DNA of 64,000 nt from Shimia litoralis (GCF_005518135.1 NZ_SULI01000002.1:124001-188000); one strand, 5' to 3'; counted from the stretch's first letter, positions 36,812 to 46,626 are shown. The notes: generated by a model from the letters alone, not told the origin. Translations and numbers: made by a program.

Positions 36812-37813
36812 GTGAGCGATGGACTGATTCCGAAAGGTGTCGCTCGTGTGGAGATGGAGGACACTCCTGAGCCCGAGCACTTTGTATTCCTGCTTGTTCC
36901 AAACATGTCGATGCTCGCATTTAGTGCCGCAATTGAACCTTTACGTGTGGCAAATCAATTGACCGGTAAGGTGTTATATCGCTGGACGATGATGTCCGAA
37001 GATGGCGCAAGTGTGCGGTGCTCCAACGGCGTCGAATTAGGGGCCGACTGTGCGCTGGGCGACACCCCGGCAGGAAGCCACATTTTTGTGTGCTCGGGTG
37101 TGCAACCAGAGCTGGCGACATCCCAAAAGGTTGCGGATTGGGTGCGGTTTCAATGGCGTTCGGGACGGACCGTTGGGGGGTTGTGTACAGGCGCTTATAC
37201 GCTTGCCCGCGCGGGGATTCTTAAGGGGAAATCTTTCACTCTGCATTGGGAAAACCAAATCCCGTTTCGCGAAACCTATCCAGATCTTGAGGTCAGCGAG
37301 CAATTGTATGTGATTGATGATCGGATCATGACCAGCGGGGGCGGGGCCGCCGCAACCGATTTGTTTCTGAAACTGATTTACGAACGTCATGGGCCGATGC
37401 TGTCTCAGGCCGTTCTAAATATGTGTTTGCATTTTGTGCACCGATCCGATGCCGACAGTCAGCAGTCGTCAAAATCTGCGGCGCTGGGGATACGGAATGA
37501 AAAGTTGATCCAGATTATCACCATGTTCGATGACTTGTTGGATCAGCAGATTGATTTGGATGAATTGGCCTATAAGGTCGGGATTTCACGTCGCCAGCTA
37601 GAACGGCTTTTTGTGCGTCATATCGGAAAGACCCCGAAACGGTATCTGGTTGATCTGCGCTTGCAGCGTGCGCGGGCCCTGATGGCTGAAACGGATTTGC
37701 CGGTCAGCGAGGTGGCGGCCGCTTGTGGATTTGAAACCGTGTCACATTTCTCGAAACGGTTCCGCGAACAGTTCGGGATGTCGCCATATTCGTTTTCAGT
37801 CGCCAAGAGTTAA
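36812..37813 (+). CDS. GlxA-family AraC-type transcriptional regulator
   Basis: A 333-residue regulator joining a DJ-1/PfpI-like domain (about 20-195, with GGLCTGAYTLARAGILKG and the LHWEN segment) to a C-terminal AraC double helix-turn-helix (about 230-330, ending CGFETVSHFSKRFREQFGMSPYSF). The GTG at 36812 follows GGAGG by 7 bases. It overlaps no gene but begins only 76 bases after the LysR gene. GlxA proteins often control nitrogen-compound catabolism; the target here is unknown. Confidence 0.88.
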   Translation: MSDGLIPKGVARVEMEDTPEPEHFVFLLVPNMSMLAFSAAIEPLRVANQLTGKVLYRWTMMSEDGASVRCSNGVELGADCALGDTPAGSHIFVCSGVQPELATSQKVADWVRFQWRSGRTVGGLCTGAYTLARAGILKGKSFTLHWENQIPFRETYPDLEVSEQLYVIDDRIMTSGGGAAATDLFLKLIYERHGPMLSQAVLNMCLHFVHRSDADSQQSSKSAALGIRNEKLIQIITMFDDLLDQQIDLDELAYKVGISRRQLERLFVRHIGKTPKRYLVDLRLQRARALMAETDLPVSEVAAACGFETVSHFSKRFREQFGMSPYSFSVAKS

Positions 37814-37917
37814 TGAGTGATACGTCAGATAGATACGCATTCCGTCACCGAATTTAGGAATTCGCAGTTTTCGCCCTTGACCCCGTGCCGCGACTCTTCT
37901 ACATCGCGTCCCACCGT

Positions 37918-37994
37918 GGCGCGGTAGCTCAGTTGGTTAGAGCGATCGACTCATAATCGATAGGTCGGGAGTTCAAGTCTCCCCCACGCCACCA
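37918..37994 (+). tRNA. tRNA with anticodon CAU (Met elongator or Ile2)
   Basis: A 77-base cloverleaf: acceptor GGCGCGG/CCACGCC, D-stem GCTC/GAGC, anticodon stem ATCGA/TCGAT with loop CTCATAA, variable AGGTC, T-stem GGGAG/CTCCC, discriminator A and encoded CCA. The anticodon CAU could be read by elongator Met or lysidine-modified Ile; the initiator is excluded because pair 1-72 is G-C. One acceptor pair is a C5-A68 mismatch. A strong terminator follows. Confidence 0.93.
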
Positions 37995-38003
37995 CAGAAT
38001 TCC

Positions 38004-38039
38004 AAGGCTCGATCCTATCGGATCGGGCCTTTTTATTTT
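38004..38039 (+). terminator. Terminator after the tRNA
   Basis: A 12-bp stem AAGGCTCGATCC (38004-38015) with GGATCGGGCCTT (38020-38031), one T-G wobble and a four-base loop, followed by TTTTATTTT. Confidence 0.93.
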
Positions 38040-38236
38040 CCGAGACCGCGTGGCGTTACCTCTTGTTGCTTGGCCGACGCGAATTGCCCACTTTTGCCGA
38101 GATGTCACCACAAAGGTGCTCATGTGGACACGTATGAGGGATTTTGCTTTGTCGAAGGCATCAAGCGCAATACGACTGTCATAATAAGATGTAGATTATA
38201 AATACATGCACAGGCAAAAGACGGAGTCTTCGTTTC

Positions 38237-39157
38237 ATGATACCCACGGCATTCACCGCCGCAGGACAGTTCTATCGCGGAAACCTGCACACCCATTCGA
38301 CCCTTTCGGATGGTGTTCTGGATCCCTCCGAAGTCTGTCGACGCTACAAAGCAGAGGGGTATGATTTCATCAGCCTGACGGATCATTTTATCGGAACGTT
38401 TGGGTATCCGGTCGCGGATACACGCGGGTTTCGGGATGATGCATTCACGACGATCCTTGGTGCCGAGCTGCACTCGGGCATGATGAAAAATGGAGAACTT
38501 TGGCATATTTTGGCGGTGGGGTTGCCGCTGGATTTTGCGCCCTCGCACTCTCCGAGTTTTTCGCCGGAACCCGGACAGGAAACAGGCCCCGAGATTGCCC
38601 AACGCGCGCGTGATGTGGGTGCCTTTGTGACCGTAGCCCACCCGCAATGGTCTGGATTGACGCTCGAGGATGCGATGTCGGTCACTGCGGCACACGCGGT
38701 TGAGACCTACAATCACGGATGTGCCATCGGATGTGATCGGCCTGATGGGTTTCACACGATGGAATTGATGTTGTCGGCTGGGCGCAGGGTGAACCTTATC
38801 GCGACCGATGATGCTCATTTTTCAGAGCCAGACCATTTTGGCGGCTGGGTTATGGTAAAGTCCCAAGCCAATGAGCCGGACATGTTGCTGGCAGCGCTCA
38901 AGTCGGGGGCCTATTATTCTACTCAGGGTCCGGAACTGCATCATGTCGAAGTGACGGACACAGAAATCATTGTCGAGTGCTCTGCTGTCGCCAGCGTGAT
39001 CGTGCAAGGCCATGGGGCTGCTGCCCGCGTGCAACATGGCGATTCAATAACCACAGCACGGATTCCTCTGGAGCGCTTTCGCAAGGGGGAATGGCTGCGT
39101 GTTTCGGTAATTGATGCCGACGCAAAGCGCGCGTGGTCAAATCCAATCTGGTTGTGA
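38237..39157 (+). CDS. PHP-domain phosphoesterase upstream of the phn genes
   Basis: A 306-residue PHP (polymerase and histidinol phosphatase) protein with an intact metal site. Ligand candidates are H18-T-H20, D25, H50 (TDH), E77, H135 (AHP), N159-H160 and D192-A-H194. A C-terminal beta-rich extension (about 220-306), beginning near the LKSGAYYSTQGPE motif, is typical of CehA-like metallohydrolases. It starts the plus-strand run that continues with phnC 106 bases later. It may hydrolyse a phosphoester released in phosphonate metabolism. The fold is clear but the substrate is inferred from context only. Confidence 0.82.
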   Translation: MIPTAFTAAGQFYRGNLHTHSTLSDGVLDPSEVCRRYKAEGYDFISLTDHFIGTFGYPVADTRGFRDDAFTTILGAELHSGMMKNGELWHILAVGLPLDFAPSHSPSFSPEPGQETGPEIAQRARDVGAFVTVAHPQWSGLTLEDAMSVTAAHAVETYNHGCAIGCDRPDGFHTMELMLSAGRRVNLIATDDAHFSEPDHFGGWVMVKSQANEPDMLLAALKSGAYYSTQGPELHHVEVTDTEIIVECSAVASVIVQGHGAAARVQHGDSITTARIPLERFRKGEWLRVSVIDADAKRAWSNPIWL

Positions 39158-39263
39158 GGTCCCAAAGCGGGGGCCTCGTGCCCTTCATAAAACATTCACT
39201 GAACTGACAAGAGACCGTCTTTGAACGCACGTATCTCGCCTCTGAGATATCCGAGGGAATACC

Positions 39264-40058
39264 GTGCTTCAAATAGACCAGCTCACTAAGAAATTTGGCC
39301 CGAATATTGCGGTCGACTCTGCAACGATCAGCGTCCCTGAACCTGCGATGATCGGTATCATCGGGCGTTCGGGTGCGGGCAAGTCGACCTTGTTGCGGAT
39401 GATCAACCGTCTGAGCGACCCAAGTTCGGGTCGTATCGTGTTTGACGGTCGCGATATCACCACATTGTCAGGAGCGGACAAGCGGCGCTGGCAATCTGAA
39501 TGCGCGATGATCTTTCAACAGTTCAATCTGGTTCCGCGCATGGATGTGGTCAGCAATGTCTTGCATGGCACGCTCAACCGGCGCTCGACGCTGGCGACGA
39601 TGTTCAACCTGTTTCCATCCGAAGATATTCATCGCGCAATCGACATTCTTGACCGCTTGGGCATTGCTGCGCACGGCGCAAAACGGGCCGAAGCTCTCTC
39701 TGGCGGGCAGCAACAGCGTGTCGCGATTGCGCGGGCGTTGATGCAAGACCCCCATATCATTTTGGCGGACGAGCCCATTGCGTCTTTGGACCCTATGAAC
39801 GCCCAAGTTGTGATGCAATCCTTGCGCAGTATTCATGAAGAAGACGGCCGCACCGTGATTGCCAACCTGCACACGTTGGACACAGCGCGCAGGTACTGTG
39901 ATCGGGTGATCGGCATGCGTGACGGACGTATCGTGTTTGATGGGCGTCCTGACCAACTCACGACTGGTGCCGCGCGCGACATCTATGGCGCCGATGACAG
40001 CTTTAACGAAGCTTATACATCCACCGAAATCCAGACGCTTGATCGCGTCTCAGCCTGA
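39264..40058 (+). CDS. phnC: Phosphonate ABC transporter ATP-binding protein
   Basis: A 264-residue ATPase with Walker [10 protein letters not shown], signature [15 protein letters not shown] and Walker [10 protein letters not shown]. The segment [16 protein letters not shown] and the long insert around [12 protein letters not shown] are characteristic of PhnC. It powers phosphonate import with PhnD and the two PhnE permeases that follow. It begins the transporter unit. Confidence 0.95.
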   Translation: MLQIDQLTKKFGPNIAVDSATISVPEPAMIGIIGRSGAGKSTLLRMINRLSDPSSGRIVFDGRDITTLSGADKRRWQSECAMIFQQFNLVPRMDVVSNVLHGTLNRRSTLATMFNLFPSEDIHRAIDILDRLGIAAHGAKRAEALSGGQQQRVAIARALMQDPHIILADEPIASLDPMNAQVVMQSLRSIHEEDGRTVIANLHTLDTARRYCDRVIGMRDGRIVFDGRPDQLTTGAARDIYGADDSFNEAYTSTEIQTLDRVSA

Positions 40059-40112
40059 GTTTCATCTGCCTTGCCGCGACGGTCAGGGCCTATTCAATTG
40101 GAGAAAATGAAG

Positions 40113-41015
40113 ATGAAAAAACTGATCGCTGCCGTATTGGCAACCACAGCCCTAACGGCCCCGGTTATGGCCGAAGACATCAAAGAATTCCGTATTGGCA
40201 TTCTGGGTGGCGAAAACGCCCAAGACCGGATGACAAGCAACGAATGCTTGCGTCAAAAAACAGAAGATCTGTTGGGTGTGGAAACAAAATTGTTTGCACC
40301 AGCTGACTATAACGGCGTGATCCAAGGCCTGTTGGGCGGCACAATTGACATCGCATGGTTGGGTGCATCTGGGTATGCGAAAACCTTCCTGTCTGATCCC
40401 GAAGCGGTTGAGCCAATTTTGGTCAAGGTGAACAATGATGGCGGCTACGGCTATTATTCTGTTGGCTTTGCGCGCAAAGACAGCGGTGTTGCTTCATTGG
40501 ATGACATGAAGGGCAAAGTCTTTGGGTTTGGCGATCCGAATTCTACATCTGGCTTCCTGATCCCTTCCATTGAAATTCCAGAAGCCACTGGCGCGACAAT
40601 GACGTCGGGCGATTACTTTGGCGAAGTCAAATTCACAGGTGGTCACGAGCAAACCATCGTCGCCGTGAGCAATGGTGATGTGGATGCCGGTGTGACTTGG
40701 GCAGACGGCCTTGGGAACTGGGAAGACGGATACAACTCTGGCGCATTGCGTAAAGCTGTTGATGCTGGCCTGATCGACATGAACGATCTGGTGCAAATCT
40801 GGCAATCCAAGCCGATCCCAGAGGGTCCGTTTGTGGTTCGCAAGTCTCTGCCTGCTGATGTCAAAGTCAAAATGACTGGCCTGTTGGCTTCGTTGAAGTC
40901 CATGGACCCAGATTGCGCCTATGGCGTTCTGCAGGGTGATGCGAAAGGCTTTATGCCGATCACGCATGACGCCTATCAGGTCATCATCGAAGCACGAAAG
41001 CTCAAATCAAACTAA
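40113..41015 (+). CDS. phnD: Phosphonate-binding periplasmic protein
   Basis: A 300-residue solute-binding protein with signal peptide MKKLIAAVLATTALTAPVMA. The mature part has the PhnD signatures RIGILGGEN, IDIAWLGASGYAK and DPNSTSGFLIPS. The ATG at 40113 gives proper spacing (9 bases) from GGAG; the ATG two codons earlier is too close. It is followed by a strong hairpin before phnE, which probably lowers downstream expression relative to phnD. Confidence 0.95.
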   Translation: MKKLIAAVLATTALTAPVMAEDIKEFRIGILGGENAQDRMTSNECLRQKTEDLLGVETKLFAPADYNGVIQGLLGGTIDIAWLGASGYAKTFLSDPEAVEPILVKVNNDGGYGYYSVGFARKDSGVASLDDMKGKVFGFGDPNSTSGFLIPSIEIPEATGATMTSGDYFGEVKFTGGHEQTIVAVSNGDVDAGVTWADGLGNWEDGYNSGALRKAVDAGLIDMNDLVQIWQSKPIPEGPFVVRKSLPADVKVKMTGLLASLKSMDPDCAYGVLQGDAKGFMPITHDAYQVIIEARKLKSN

Positions 41016-41035
41016 ACCGGTTTGATCACACGATA

Positions 41036-41066
41036 CAGGCCCTGCGTTTTGCGGGGCCTGATTTTT
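41036..41066 (+). terminator. Strong intra-operon hairpin between phnD and phnE
   Basis: CAGGCCCTGC (41036-41045) pairs with GCGGGGCCTG (41051-41060), ten pairs with one wobble and a GTTTT loop, followed by ATTTTT. It has terminator form, yet the phnE ribosome site lies just after it. A leaky terminator or RNA-stabilising stem that raises binding-protein over permease level is the likely role. Confidence 0.8.
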
Positions 41067-41079
41067 GAAGAGGTATCTC

Positions 41080-41952
41080 ATGGCCGAACTGACGGGCACT
41101 GTATCTGAATTGCGTGCTGATTATCTTGCCCAGACGCGGCACAAACGAATGCTGAATGGCATTCTTCTCATATTGTTCGTGGCCTTGATGGTCTCTGGCT
41201 TTATGATTGCGGATGATCGCAATGCCGGTGGGTTTTGGTCCGGCTTGCATCGCTTGTTTGATTTCCCAAAAGAGGTGCTTTCCGAGGCTGCTGAGAAAGC
41301 TTCGGATTTGCCGTCACACCTTGTCAATTTCCTGCCGTCTTTGATTGAAACGATCAACATCGCGGGTGCGTCAACATTGATCGGGGCCATGCTTGCGATG
41401 GTGCTTTCGTTGCTGGCAACGCATGGCCTTGCGCCGTGGCCACGCCTGATACCGGTGTTCCGGCGTGTGATGGATATCATGCGCGCAGTCCCGGAAATCG
41501 TGATTGCCTTGGTGCTGATTTTTGTCATGGGCGGTGGCCCGTTGCCTGCCATGGTCGCGATTGCATTTCATACCGCAGGTGCGCTGGGCAAGCTGTTTTC
41601 CGAAGTAAATGAAAACGCGTCACTCAAGCCGCTCGAAGGCCTCGAGTCGGTTGGGGCAAGTTGGGCTCAGCGGATGTGGCTTGGCGTCATTCCACAGGTC
41701 GCACCAAATTACCTGAGCTATGCGTTGTTGCGCTTTGAAATCAACATTCGCGCCTCTGCAATCTTGGGGTTCGTCGGTGCTGGTGGCATTGGCTACGAGC
41801 TGAAAAATGCAATGTCGTGGGGCCAAGGGCAATATGACGAAGCCGCTGCGATCTTTCTGTTGTTGTTCTTCGCAATCATCTTTGTGGATCAAATTTCAAG
41901 CTATTATCGCGACCGCCTGACACACGGCAAAAAGGAAAAGGTGACGGCATGA
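41080..41952 (+). CDS. phnE: Phosphonate ABC transporter permease, first PhnE
   Basis: A 290-residue inner-membrane permease. One TM (about 25-45) is followed after a loop by the BPD_transp domain. The coupling EAA loop is at PLEGLESVGASWAQRMWLGV. The C-terminal part has RASAILGFVGAGGIGYEL, typical of PhnE. The start at 41080 follows AAGAGG; an earlier in-frame TTG overlaps the hairpin. It overlaps the second permease gene by 4 bases. Confidence 0.93.
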   Translation: MAELTGTVSELRADYLAQTRHKRMLNGILLILFVALMVSGFMIADDRNAGGFWSGLHRLFDFPKEVLSEAAEKASDLPSHLVNFLPSLIETINIAGASTLIGAMLAMVLSLLATHGLAPWPRLIPVFRRVMDIMRAVPEIVIALVLIFVMGGGPLPAMVAIAFHTAGALGKLFSEVNENASLKPLEGLESVGASWAQRMWLGVIPQVAPNYLSYALLRFEINIRASAILGFVGAGGIGYELKNAMSWGQGQYDEAAAIFLLLFFAIIFVDQISSYYRDRLTHGKKEKVTA

Positions 41953-43265
41953 CCATGACTGCAACCGATACCCTCAAAATCGAAGCCAACGCCCTGTTTT
42001 CGCGCAAGCGTATGATGTCGTTCGGGCTTCCCGTCGTTGTTATGGCGTATCTGACATATATTTTCTTTAGCTTTGACGTTCTTGGCCTGTCGACGCGCTT
42101 TGATATCGACAATGCACGGGCGTTGGTTGCGGACAGTTATAGCTACAAGACCCATGTGACGCGGGATAACCGGTCGGGCGAGGTGACAATTGCCATCGAA
42201 GGCGAGCGCAAAGGCACATACGAGGCAGGAGTATCGCCCGACTGGGTGTCTCTGGCCAATTCGGGCACTGTGATTGATCTGGGCGGGGGGCACGTTGTGA
42301 CCTTTGGTCAAGACAATCTGGTCAGCTATAGCATCCCGGATTATGGTGTTATTTTGGCCCAGCCAGGCGCAGGCGGCGTTCGGGCCCAGCTTCCGTCCGG
42401 TGATGTTCCATCATGGATCAACGCGTCGAAAAACCGCCTGACCGTGACGACGGATGAAGGGCGCCTGACTGTGACGCGCAACCGCACCGAGGTGTTTCGC
42501 TATTTCATGGGGTGGGAGCTGTTCTTTTTCACCTTGGACAGCCCTTATCACGGTATGGGTTTTTTCGAGCTGGCAGGTCACGCCATGAACGGAGAAGCCA
42601 CCGCGATTTGGCATGATTTCTGGACCAACAAAATGTGGCGCCATGCAGACGTGGCATGGGCGATTTTTGAAACGATCCTAATGGCGTTTTTGGGCACCAT
42701 GGGGGCTGCAATTGTGGCATTGCCCATGGCATTTCTGGCCGCCAAGAATTTTACACCGCTCATGATCGTGCGTCAGGCCACGCGTCGCCTGTTTGACTTT
42801 TTCCGAGGTGTTGATGCCTTGATCTGGACGATTGTTTTGGCCAGAGCATTTGGACCTGGCCCGCTGACCGGTGCGTTGGCGATTTTGATCACCGACACGG
42901 GCAGCTTCGGCAAGATGTTTTCCGAAGCTCTCGAGAATGTGGATCAAAAGCAGATTGAAGGTATTCAATCCACGGGCGCGAAACCTCTTCAGCGGTATCG
43001 TTTTGGGGTGATCCCGCAAATCACGCCTGTGTTGCTAAGTCAGATCCTTTACTATCTTGAATCCAATACGCGCAGCGCGACGATTATTGGGGCGATCACA
43101 GGGGGCGGGATTGGCTTGTTGCTGACGCAGGCAATGATCACCCAAAAGGACTGGGAAGAAGTGTCGTATTACATCGTGCTGATCATTCTTATGGTGATGG
43201 CCATGGATTGGGCATCCGGTTGGTTGCGACGCCGGTTGATCTCGGGTGGATCGGCCGACTCGTAG
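41949..43265 (+). CDS. phnE: Phosphonate ABC transporter permease, second PhnE with extended N terminus
   Basis: A 438-residue paralogous permease. After the first TM (about 25-45) it carries a periplasmic insert of about 130 residues before the transport domain. The C-terminal half shows the EAA-type IEGIQSTGAKPLQRYRFGV and RSATIIGAITGGGIG. Tandem phnE genes with the second one extended are common in alphaproteobacteria. The pair presumably forms a heterodimeric channel with PhnC. Confidence 0.92.
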   Translation: MTMTATDTLKIEANALFSRKRMMSFGLPVVVMAYLTYIFFSFDVLGLSTRFDIDNARALVADSYSYKTHVTRDNRSGEVTIAIEGERKGTYEAGVSPDWVSLANSGTVIDLGGGHVVTFGQDNLVSYSIPDYGVILAQPGAGGVRAQLPSGDVPSWINASKNRLTVTTDEGRLTVTRNRTEVFRYFMGWELFFFTLDSPYHGMGFFELAGHAMNGEATAIWHDFWTNKMWRHADVAWAIFETILMAFLGTMGAAIVALPMAFLAAKNFTPLMIVRQATRRLFDFFRGVDALIWTIVLARAFGPGPLTGALAILITDTGSFGKMFSEALENVDQKQIEGIQSTGAKPLQRYRFGVIPQITPVLLSQILYYLESNTRSATIIGAITGGGIGLLLTQAMITQKDWEEVSYYIVLIILMVMAMDWASGWLRRRLISGGSADS

Positions 43266-43309
43266 ATGCCGCTTGAAATGTCTCACACGAAACAAAATGC
43301 GAGGGTGCT

Positions 43310-43924
43310 ATGGCCCGTTTGACAGCGGAAAATCCGTACATTCACCCGGACTGTGTGATTGTCCAAAGCACCTTTGGCCGGTTCGTGGAAATTGGTAAAG
43401 GCAGCCGCGTTGTCGATAGCCGGTTCGGGGATTATTCCTATTGCGACCGTGGTGCGGATATGGCGAATGCCAACATTGGCAAATTTGCAAATATTGCCGC
43501 CCACGTTCGCATTGGTGCGCCTGATCATCCGATGGAGAAGGCCAGCCTGCATCATTTTCTGTACCGCTCCAAAGACTATTGGGACACGGCAGAGATGGAC
43601 GATGCTTGGTTTGCGCATCGGCGGGCGCGGGTTGCCCACATCGGGCATGATACGTGGATTGGACACGGTGCCATGGTCAAGCCAGACGTTGTGGTGGGGC
43701 ATGGTGCCATCGTGGCATCGGGTGCCGTGGTCACCAAAGATGTCGCGCCATATATGATCGTGGCCGGCGTGCCCGCAGTGCCTTTGCGCGCGCGGTTTTC
43801 TGAACAGATTTCCGACAGGTTGCAAGCCTTGGCGTGGTGGGATTGGGACCACAACAGGCTGCGCGACGCGCTACAGGATTTTCGGAGTTTCGAGGCCGAG
43901 GCTTTTCTTGAAAAATATGAATAG
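43310..43924 (+). CDS. Hexapeptide-repeat acyltransferase of phn clusters
   Basis: A 204-residue left-handed beta-helix protein (DapH/LpxA superfamily). Hexapeptide-type turns run from about residue 12 to 155, with the XAT-like segment GHDTWIGHGAMVKPDVVVGHGAIVASG interrupted as usual for the family. Proteins of this type are regularly found in C-P lyase operons, with an unidentified acceptor. It follows phnE by 44 bases on the same strand. Confidence 0.87.
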   Translation: MARLTAENPYIHPDCVIVQSTFGRFVEIGKGSRVVDSRFGDYSYCDRGADMANANIGKFANIAAHVRIGAPDHPMEKASLHHFLYRSKDYWDTAEMDDAWFAHRRARVAHIGHDTWIGHGAMVKPDVVVGHGAIVASGAVVTKDVAPYMIVAGVPAVPLRARFSEQISDRLQALAWWDWDHNRLRDALQDFRSFEAEAFLEKYE

Positions 43925-43975
43925 CCGAGCTGATCTCTAGAGATCTGGCCACAGAATTTTACGAACTGGAAATAC

Positions 43976-44002
43976 CTGTGCGGATCAGATTGACCCGCAC
44001 AG
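43976..44002. repeat. Hairpin between convergent acyltransferase and GDPD genes
   Basis: CTGTGCGG (43976-43983) pairs with CCGCACAG (43995-44002) around an 11-base loop. A short palindrome GATCTCTAGAGATC (43932-43945) lies nearby. T-runs are poor, so this may be a weak bidirectional terminator. Confidence 0.45.
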
Positions 44003-44021
44003 CGTTGCGTTTTGAACAGGA

Positions 44022-45236
44022 TCAGTTCAGATCCATACAGCTTGCGTAATATGTCACCGTGGCTGGCCAATCGCTAAAGATGCCCTCGATGCCGACTTTT
44101 TCATTCAGCGCATGCAGCATGGTAAAGGTATCTGCATCAGTATCGATGGTGTCTTTCACCGATTGGTAGTACCAGCCGCCGCCAGTTGCGAGCGGACCCG
44201 AGCGTTCCAGCGTCCATGTGATGATCTTAAGGCCCGCGTCCTTGGCCGATTTGGCGTAAGGAGATGCGACAATGTCATCGCCGTCGGTTGTCACCAGCAT
44301 CCACATTGGCGGGGCAATATAGTTCACACCCATGTCAGCAAGATCTTGCATCGATGGCTCAAACGTATCGGTGTTCAGATAGTCAAATCCTTCCACATCA
44401 TAACGTCCGTCCAGATATACGGCTTGTTTGCCGAATTCAGGCTCGTGTTCGATCCAATAGCGCACATCATCCAGATTGAACGATTGGGCGAATACGTCGC
44501 TGGCAGGAATGCCGGCAGCTTTGTATTCGTCAATCATCTTTTGTGCGTACATTTCTTGCGTAAAGCCTTCAAATGGCATTTCAACAGACGGGGACTTGAG
44601 TTCAGGTGTGAACTTAACGCCCAGAGTTTTGAACAGCTCGATCGATTCCGCGTGGGTCATCAATGTACCAGTTTCAGCGGAATAGAGATCAGTGCGCCAG
44701 CCTGCTGTCCCATCCATAAAGCCTTCGGCAGTGGTCGCGGTCTTGTCTGCCGCATCCATTTTACCAGTCAGTGACTTGAACTCGGCCAGCGTGATTTCGG
44801 AAGTGCGGCATTCTGCGCGCGCTTTGTCGTCAGCGGTGGCAGCGGCAAAGGGTGTCACACAGGTGTCTGCAAGCTCAGAGCCCAGAATGTTTGTTGTGGT
44901 CGCCAGATCGTTTTGGGCATGACGACACACCAGCTCTTTGTCCTTGGTGAACGTGACATCACATTCGATGATGCCTGCGCCCATGCGGCCTGCTGCACGA
45001 TAGGATTCCGCAGTGTGTTCAGGGAATTGCATCGGGGCACCACGGTGCCCAATTGAAAAGGCTGTGCGTTTAAGGGGTGTATTCTCACACGCCTTGAGCT
45101 TGGTCTTGAGCGGGCCTTCTGGCATGCGGTCGATCAGGTAATAGGGACGCGGTCCCACTTCGACTTCAGCGGCAAAGGCAACACCTGAAAGTGTGACCAT
45201 GGCTGCTGTCATCAGCAATGATTTACGTACGTACAT
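44022..45236 (-). CDS. Periplasmic glycerophosphodiester phosphodiesterase
   Basis: A 404-residue GDPD-family enzyme with a signal peptide (residues 1-22, ending AFA-AE). The active-site pair lies in [19 protein letters not shown], and metal ligands in GIIECDV. An insertion of about 90 residues follows the core strand. It would release glycerol-phosphate from deacylated lipids in the periplasm. The start at 45236 follows a GGAG site. Location inside a phosphonate island suggests shared phosphate-starvation control. Confidence 0.9.
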   Translation of the reverse strand: MYVRKSLLMTAAMVTLSGVAFAAEVEVGPRPYYLIDRMPEGPLKTKLKACENTPLKRTAFSIGHRGAPMQFPEHTAESYRAAGRMGAGIIECDVTFTKDKELVCRHAQNDLATTTNILGSELADTCVTPFAAATADDKARAECRTSEITLAEFKSLTGKMDAADKTATTAEGFMDGTAGWRTDLYSAETGTLMTHAESIELFKTLGVKFTPELKSPSVEMPFEGFTQEMYAQKMIDEYKAAGIPASDVFAQSFNLDDVRYWIEHEPEFGKQAVYLDGRYDVEGFDYLNTDTFEPSMQDLADMGVNYIAPPMWMLVTTDGDDIVASPYAKSAKDAGLKIITWTLERSGPLATGGGWYYQSVKDTIDTDADTFTMLHALNEKVGIEGIFSDWPATVTYYASCMDLN

Positions 45237-45379
45237 GTCTTTCTCCGAGTTGGAATGTGTCGCACGGATCGCAAACAAAGGACACGAAGAGATGACGGGT
45301 TTTTGAAGAGTTGGTAAACTTTTGTCCGGTCGCGCAAAATTGGTCGATTCGACCACAACTCCAGACCGTGTCGCGCGTT

Positions 45380-46561
45380 CTATTCGGCTGCCATCGGCAT
45401 GCCAGACGCGGCGTCACAGAACCGATGCGCCGCTTGACCAACCAGATGTGTAATCCGGCCCCCTGTGATGGTGCCTTCGACGCCATGGGTTTGCGCGTTC
45501 ACGATCGCAATGTCTGCGCGCCGACCAAAGCCAAGGTGCCCACGATCTGCAAACCCCATGATTTCTGCAGGGGTTTGCGATATCATTTTCCAAGCCTCGG
45601 GAAGCGTCTTGATACCCATCTCGACCAGATGAAAGGCGGCTTGGGACAAGGCGGGATAATAGTAATCAGACACCAGCGCATCACACAGCCCGGCACGGAT
45701 CAGCGTTTCGGCCGCGATGTTGCCGGATTGCGAACCACCGCGCACCACGTTTGGCGCGCCCATCAGAACATGGTCACCGACCGCACGGGCCAGCGCCGCC
45801 GCAGAATGTGCCGTTGGAAACTCGCAAATTTTGGCCCCAATCATTGAGAATCGTTCGCGCGTGTCCCCGTCTGGATCATCATGCGATCCATATCGGACCC
45901 CGCAGCGGTCAAATTCTTCGGCCAGAGTGCACAGATGACGTGGCACACGCGGGGTTTGTTCCAGCGCTTTGTGTACAATCGCCATATGCTCTTGGGCGGA
46001 CCGCCCTGCCTTGTTGGCCCAGAGCGTAATTTGTTCGGGATGTAGGCGCGCCATATGCAGCGCCTCGTCCAGATGGTTGTTAAAGATGACATAGTCGACA
46101 TTGTGACGCTTCACGGCATCGAGCAGGCGATTGGCTGTGTCGACGGTATGGGTTTCGCACCGGATTTGGATTTTCAGATCACTCAGTGCATGGGTGCGAT
46201 ACAGGTCAAGCGCAGCCAGCAATGCTTCGGCGGTTTGAGGGCCTCTCGGGCCGCCTTCCCAGCTCCAGCTTTGGGCAAGATATGCGGTGGTCACGCCATT
46301 TGCCGCCGCATCGCGATCTGTGGCTCGTAGGCCTGTTTCCATCGGAAAAGGTGCTGATGGGCGCGGGGCAATATGGCGTTCAAACGCGTCCCCGTGCAAA
46401 TCAACAATGCCAGGTAACAGATAGTATCCGGCAAGGTTGACCTCGGGAAGCGGGCCTTTGGAAATATACCCGTTTCGGATCACAAGCGAGCGGTTTTGCA
46501 TCTCGCCATCGCGAAGAACAGAGGCACCAGTAAAACGAAGTGAGAGAGGTGTGCGCGACAT
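45380..46561 (-). CDS. Divergent PhnM-like amidohydrolase
   Basis: A 393-residue amidohydrolase clearly related to PhnM. Shared motifs include YGSHDDPDG and [16 protein letters not shown], with SDYYYPAL following. The metal-site motif reads H56-G-D-A-F-E-R-H63 instead of the HTDNLERH found in the other PhnM at 53313. Canonical PhnM removes pyrophosphate from ribose-phosphonate triphosphate. This copy may use a related substrate or be an alternative form. It is transcribed with, and just downstream of, phnF (111 bases apart). Confidence 0.85.
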   Translation of the reverse strand: MSRTPLSLRFTGASVLRDGEMQNRSLVIRNGYISKGPLPEVNLAGYYLLPGIVDLHGDAFERHIAPRPSAPFPMETGLRATDRDAAANGVTTAYLAQSWSWEGGPRGPQTAEALLAALDLYRTHALSDLKIQIRCETHTVDTANRLLDAVKRHNVDYVIFNNHLDEALHMARLHPEQITLWANKAGRSAQEHMAIVHKALEQTPRVPRHLCTLAEEFDRCGVRYGSHDDPDGDTRERFSMIGAKICEFPTAHSAAALARAVGDHVLMGAPNVVRGGSQSGNIAAETLIRAGLCDALVSDYYYPALSQAAFHLVEMGIKTLPEAWKMISQTPAEIMGFADRGHLGFGRRADIAIVNAQTHGVEGTITGGRITHLVGQAAHRFCDAASGMPMAAE

Positions 46562-46626
46562 TGCTTTGCTCGTTGTAAGATTTACACTCCACCCTAGGGT
46601 GTTTGTGTGTCGCGTGCGTGACAGCT

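Noticed and set aside
37918-37994. tRNA pseudogene interpretation
   Set aside because: One acceptor mismatch only; all other stems, loops, the encoded CCA and a strong terminator are intact.
38120-38818. 232-codon minus-strand ORF opposite the PHP gene
   Set aside because: The plus strand encodes all PHP metal ligands; the antisense frame has no domain and runs into the intergenic region.
44112-44774. 220-codon plus-strand ORF inside the glycerophosphodiesterase gene
   Set aside because: Antisense to a gene with signal peptide and GDPD active-site motifs; composition is shadow-like.
46600-46625. Possible Pho box upstream of the phnM-like gene
   Set aside because: Half-sites CTGTCAC and GCGACAC at 11-base spacing match the alphaproteobacterial Pho box only weakly; a similar weak match lies upstream of the GDPD gene. 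Not enough to annotate.
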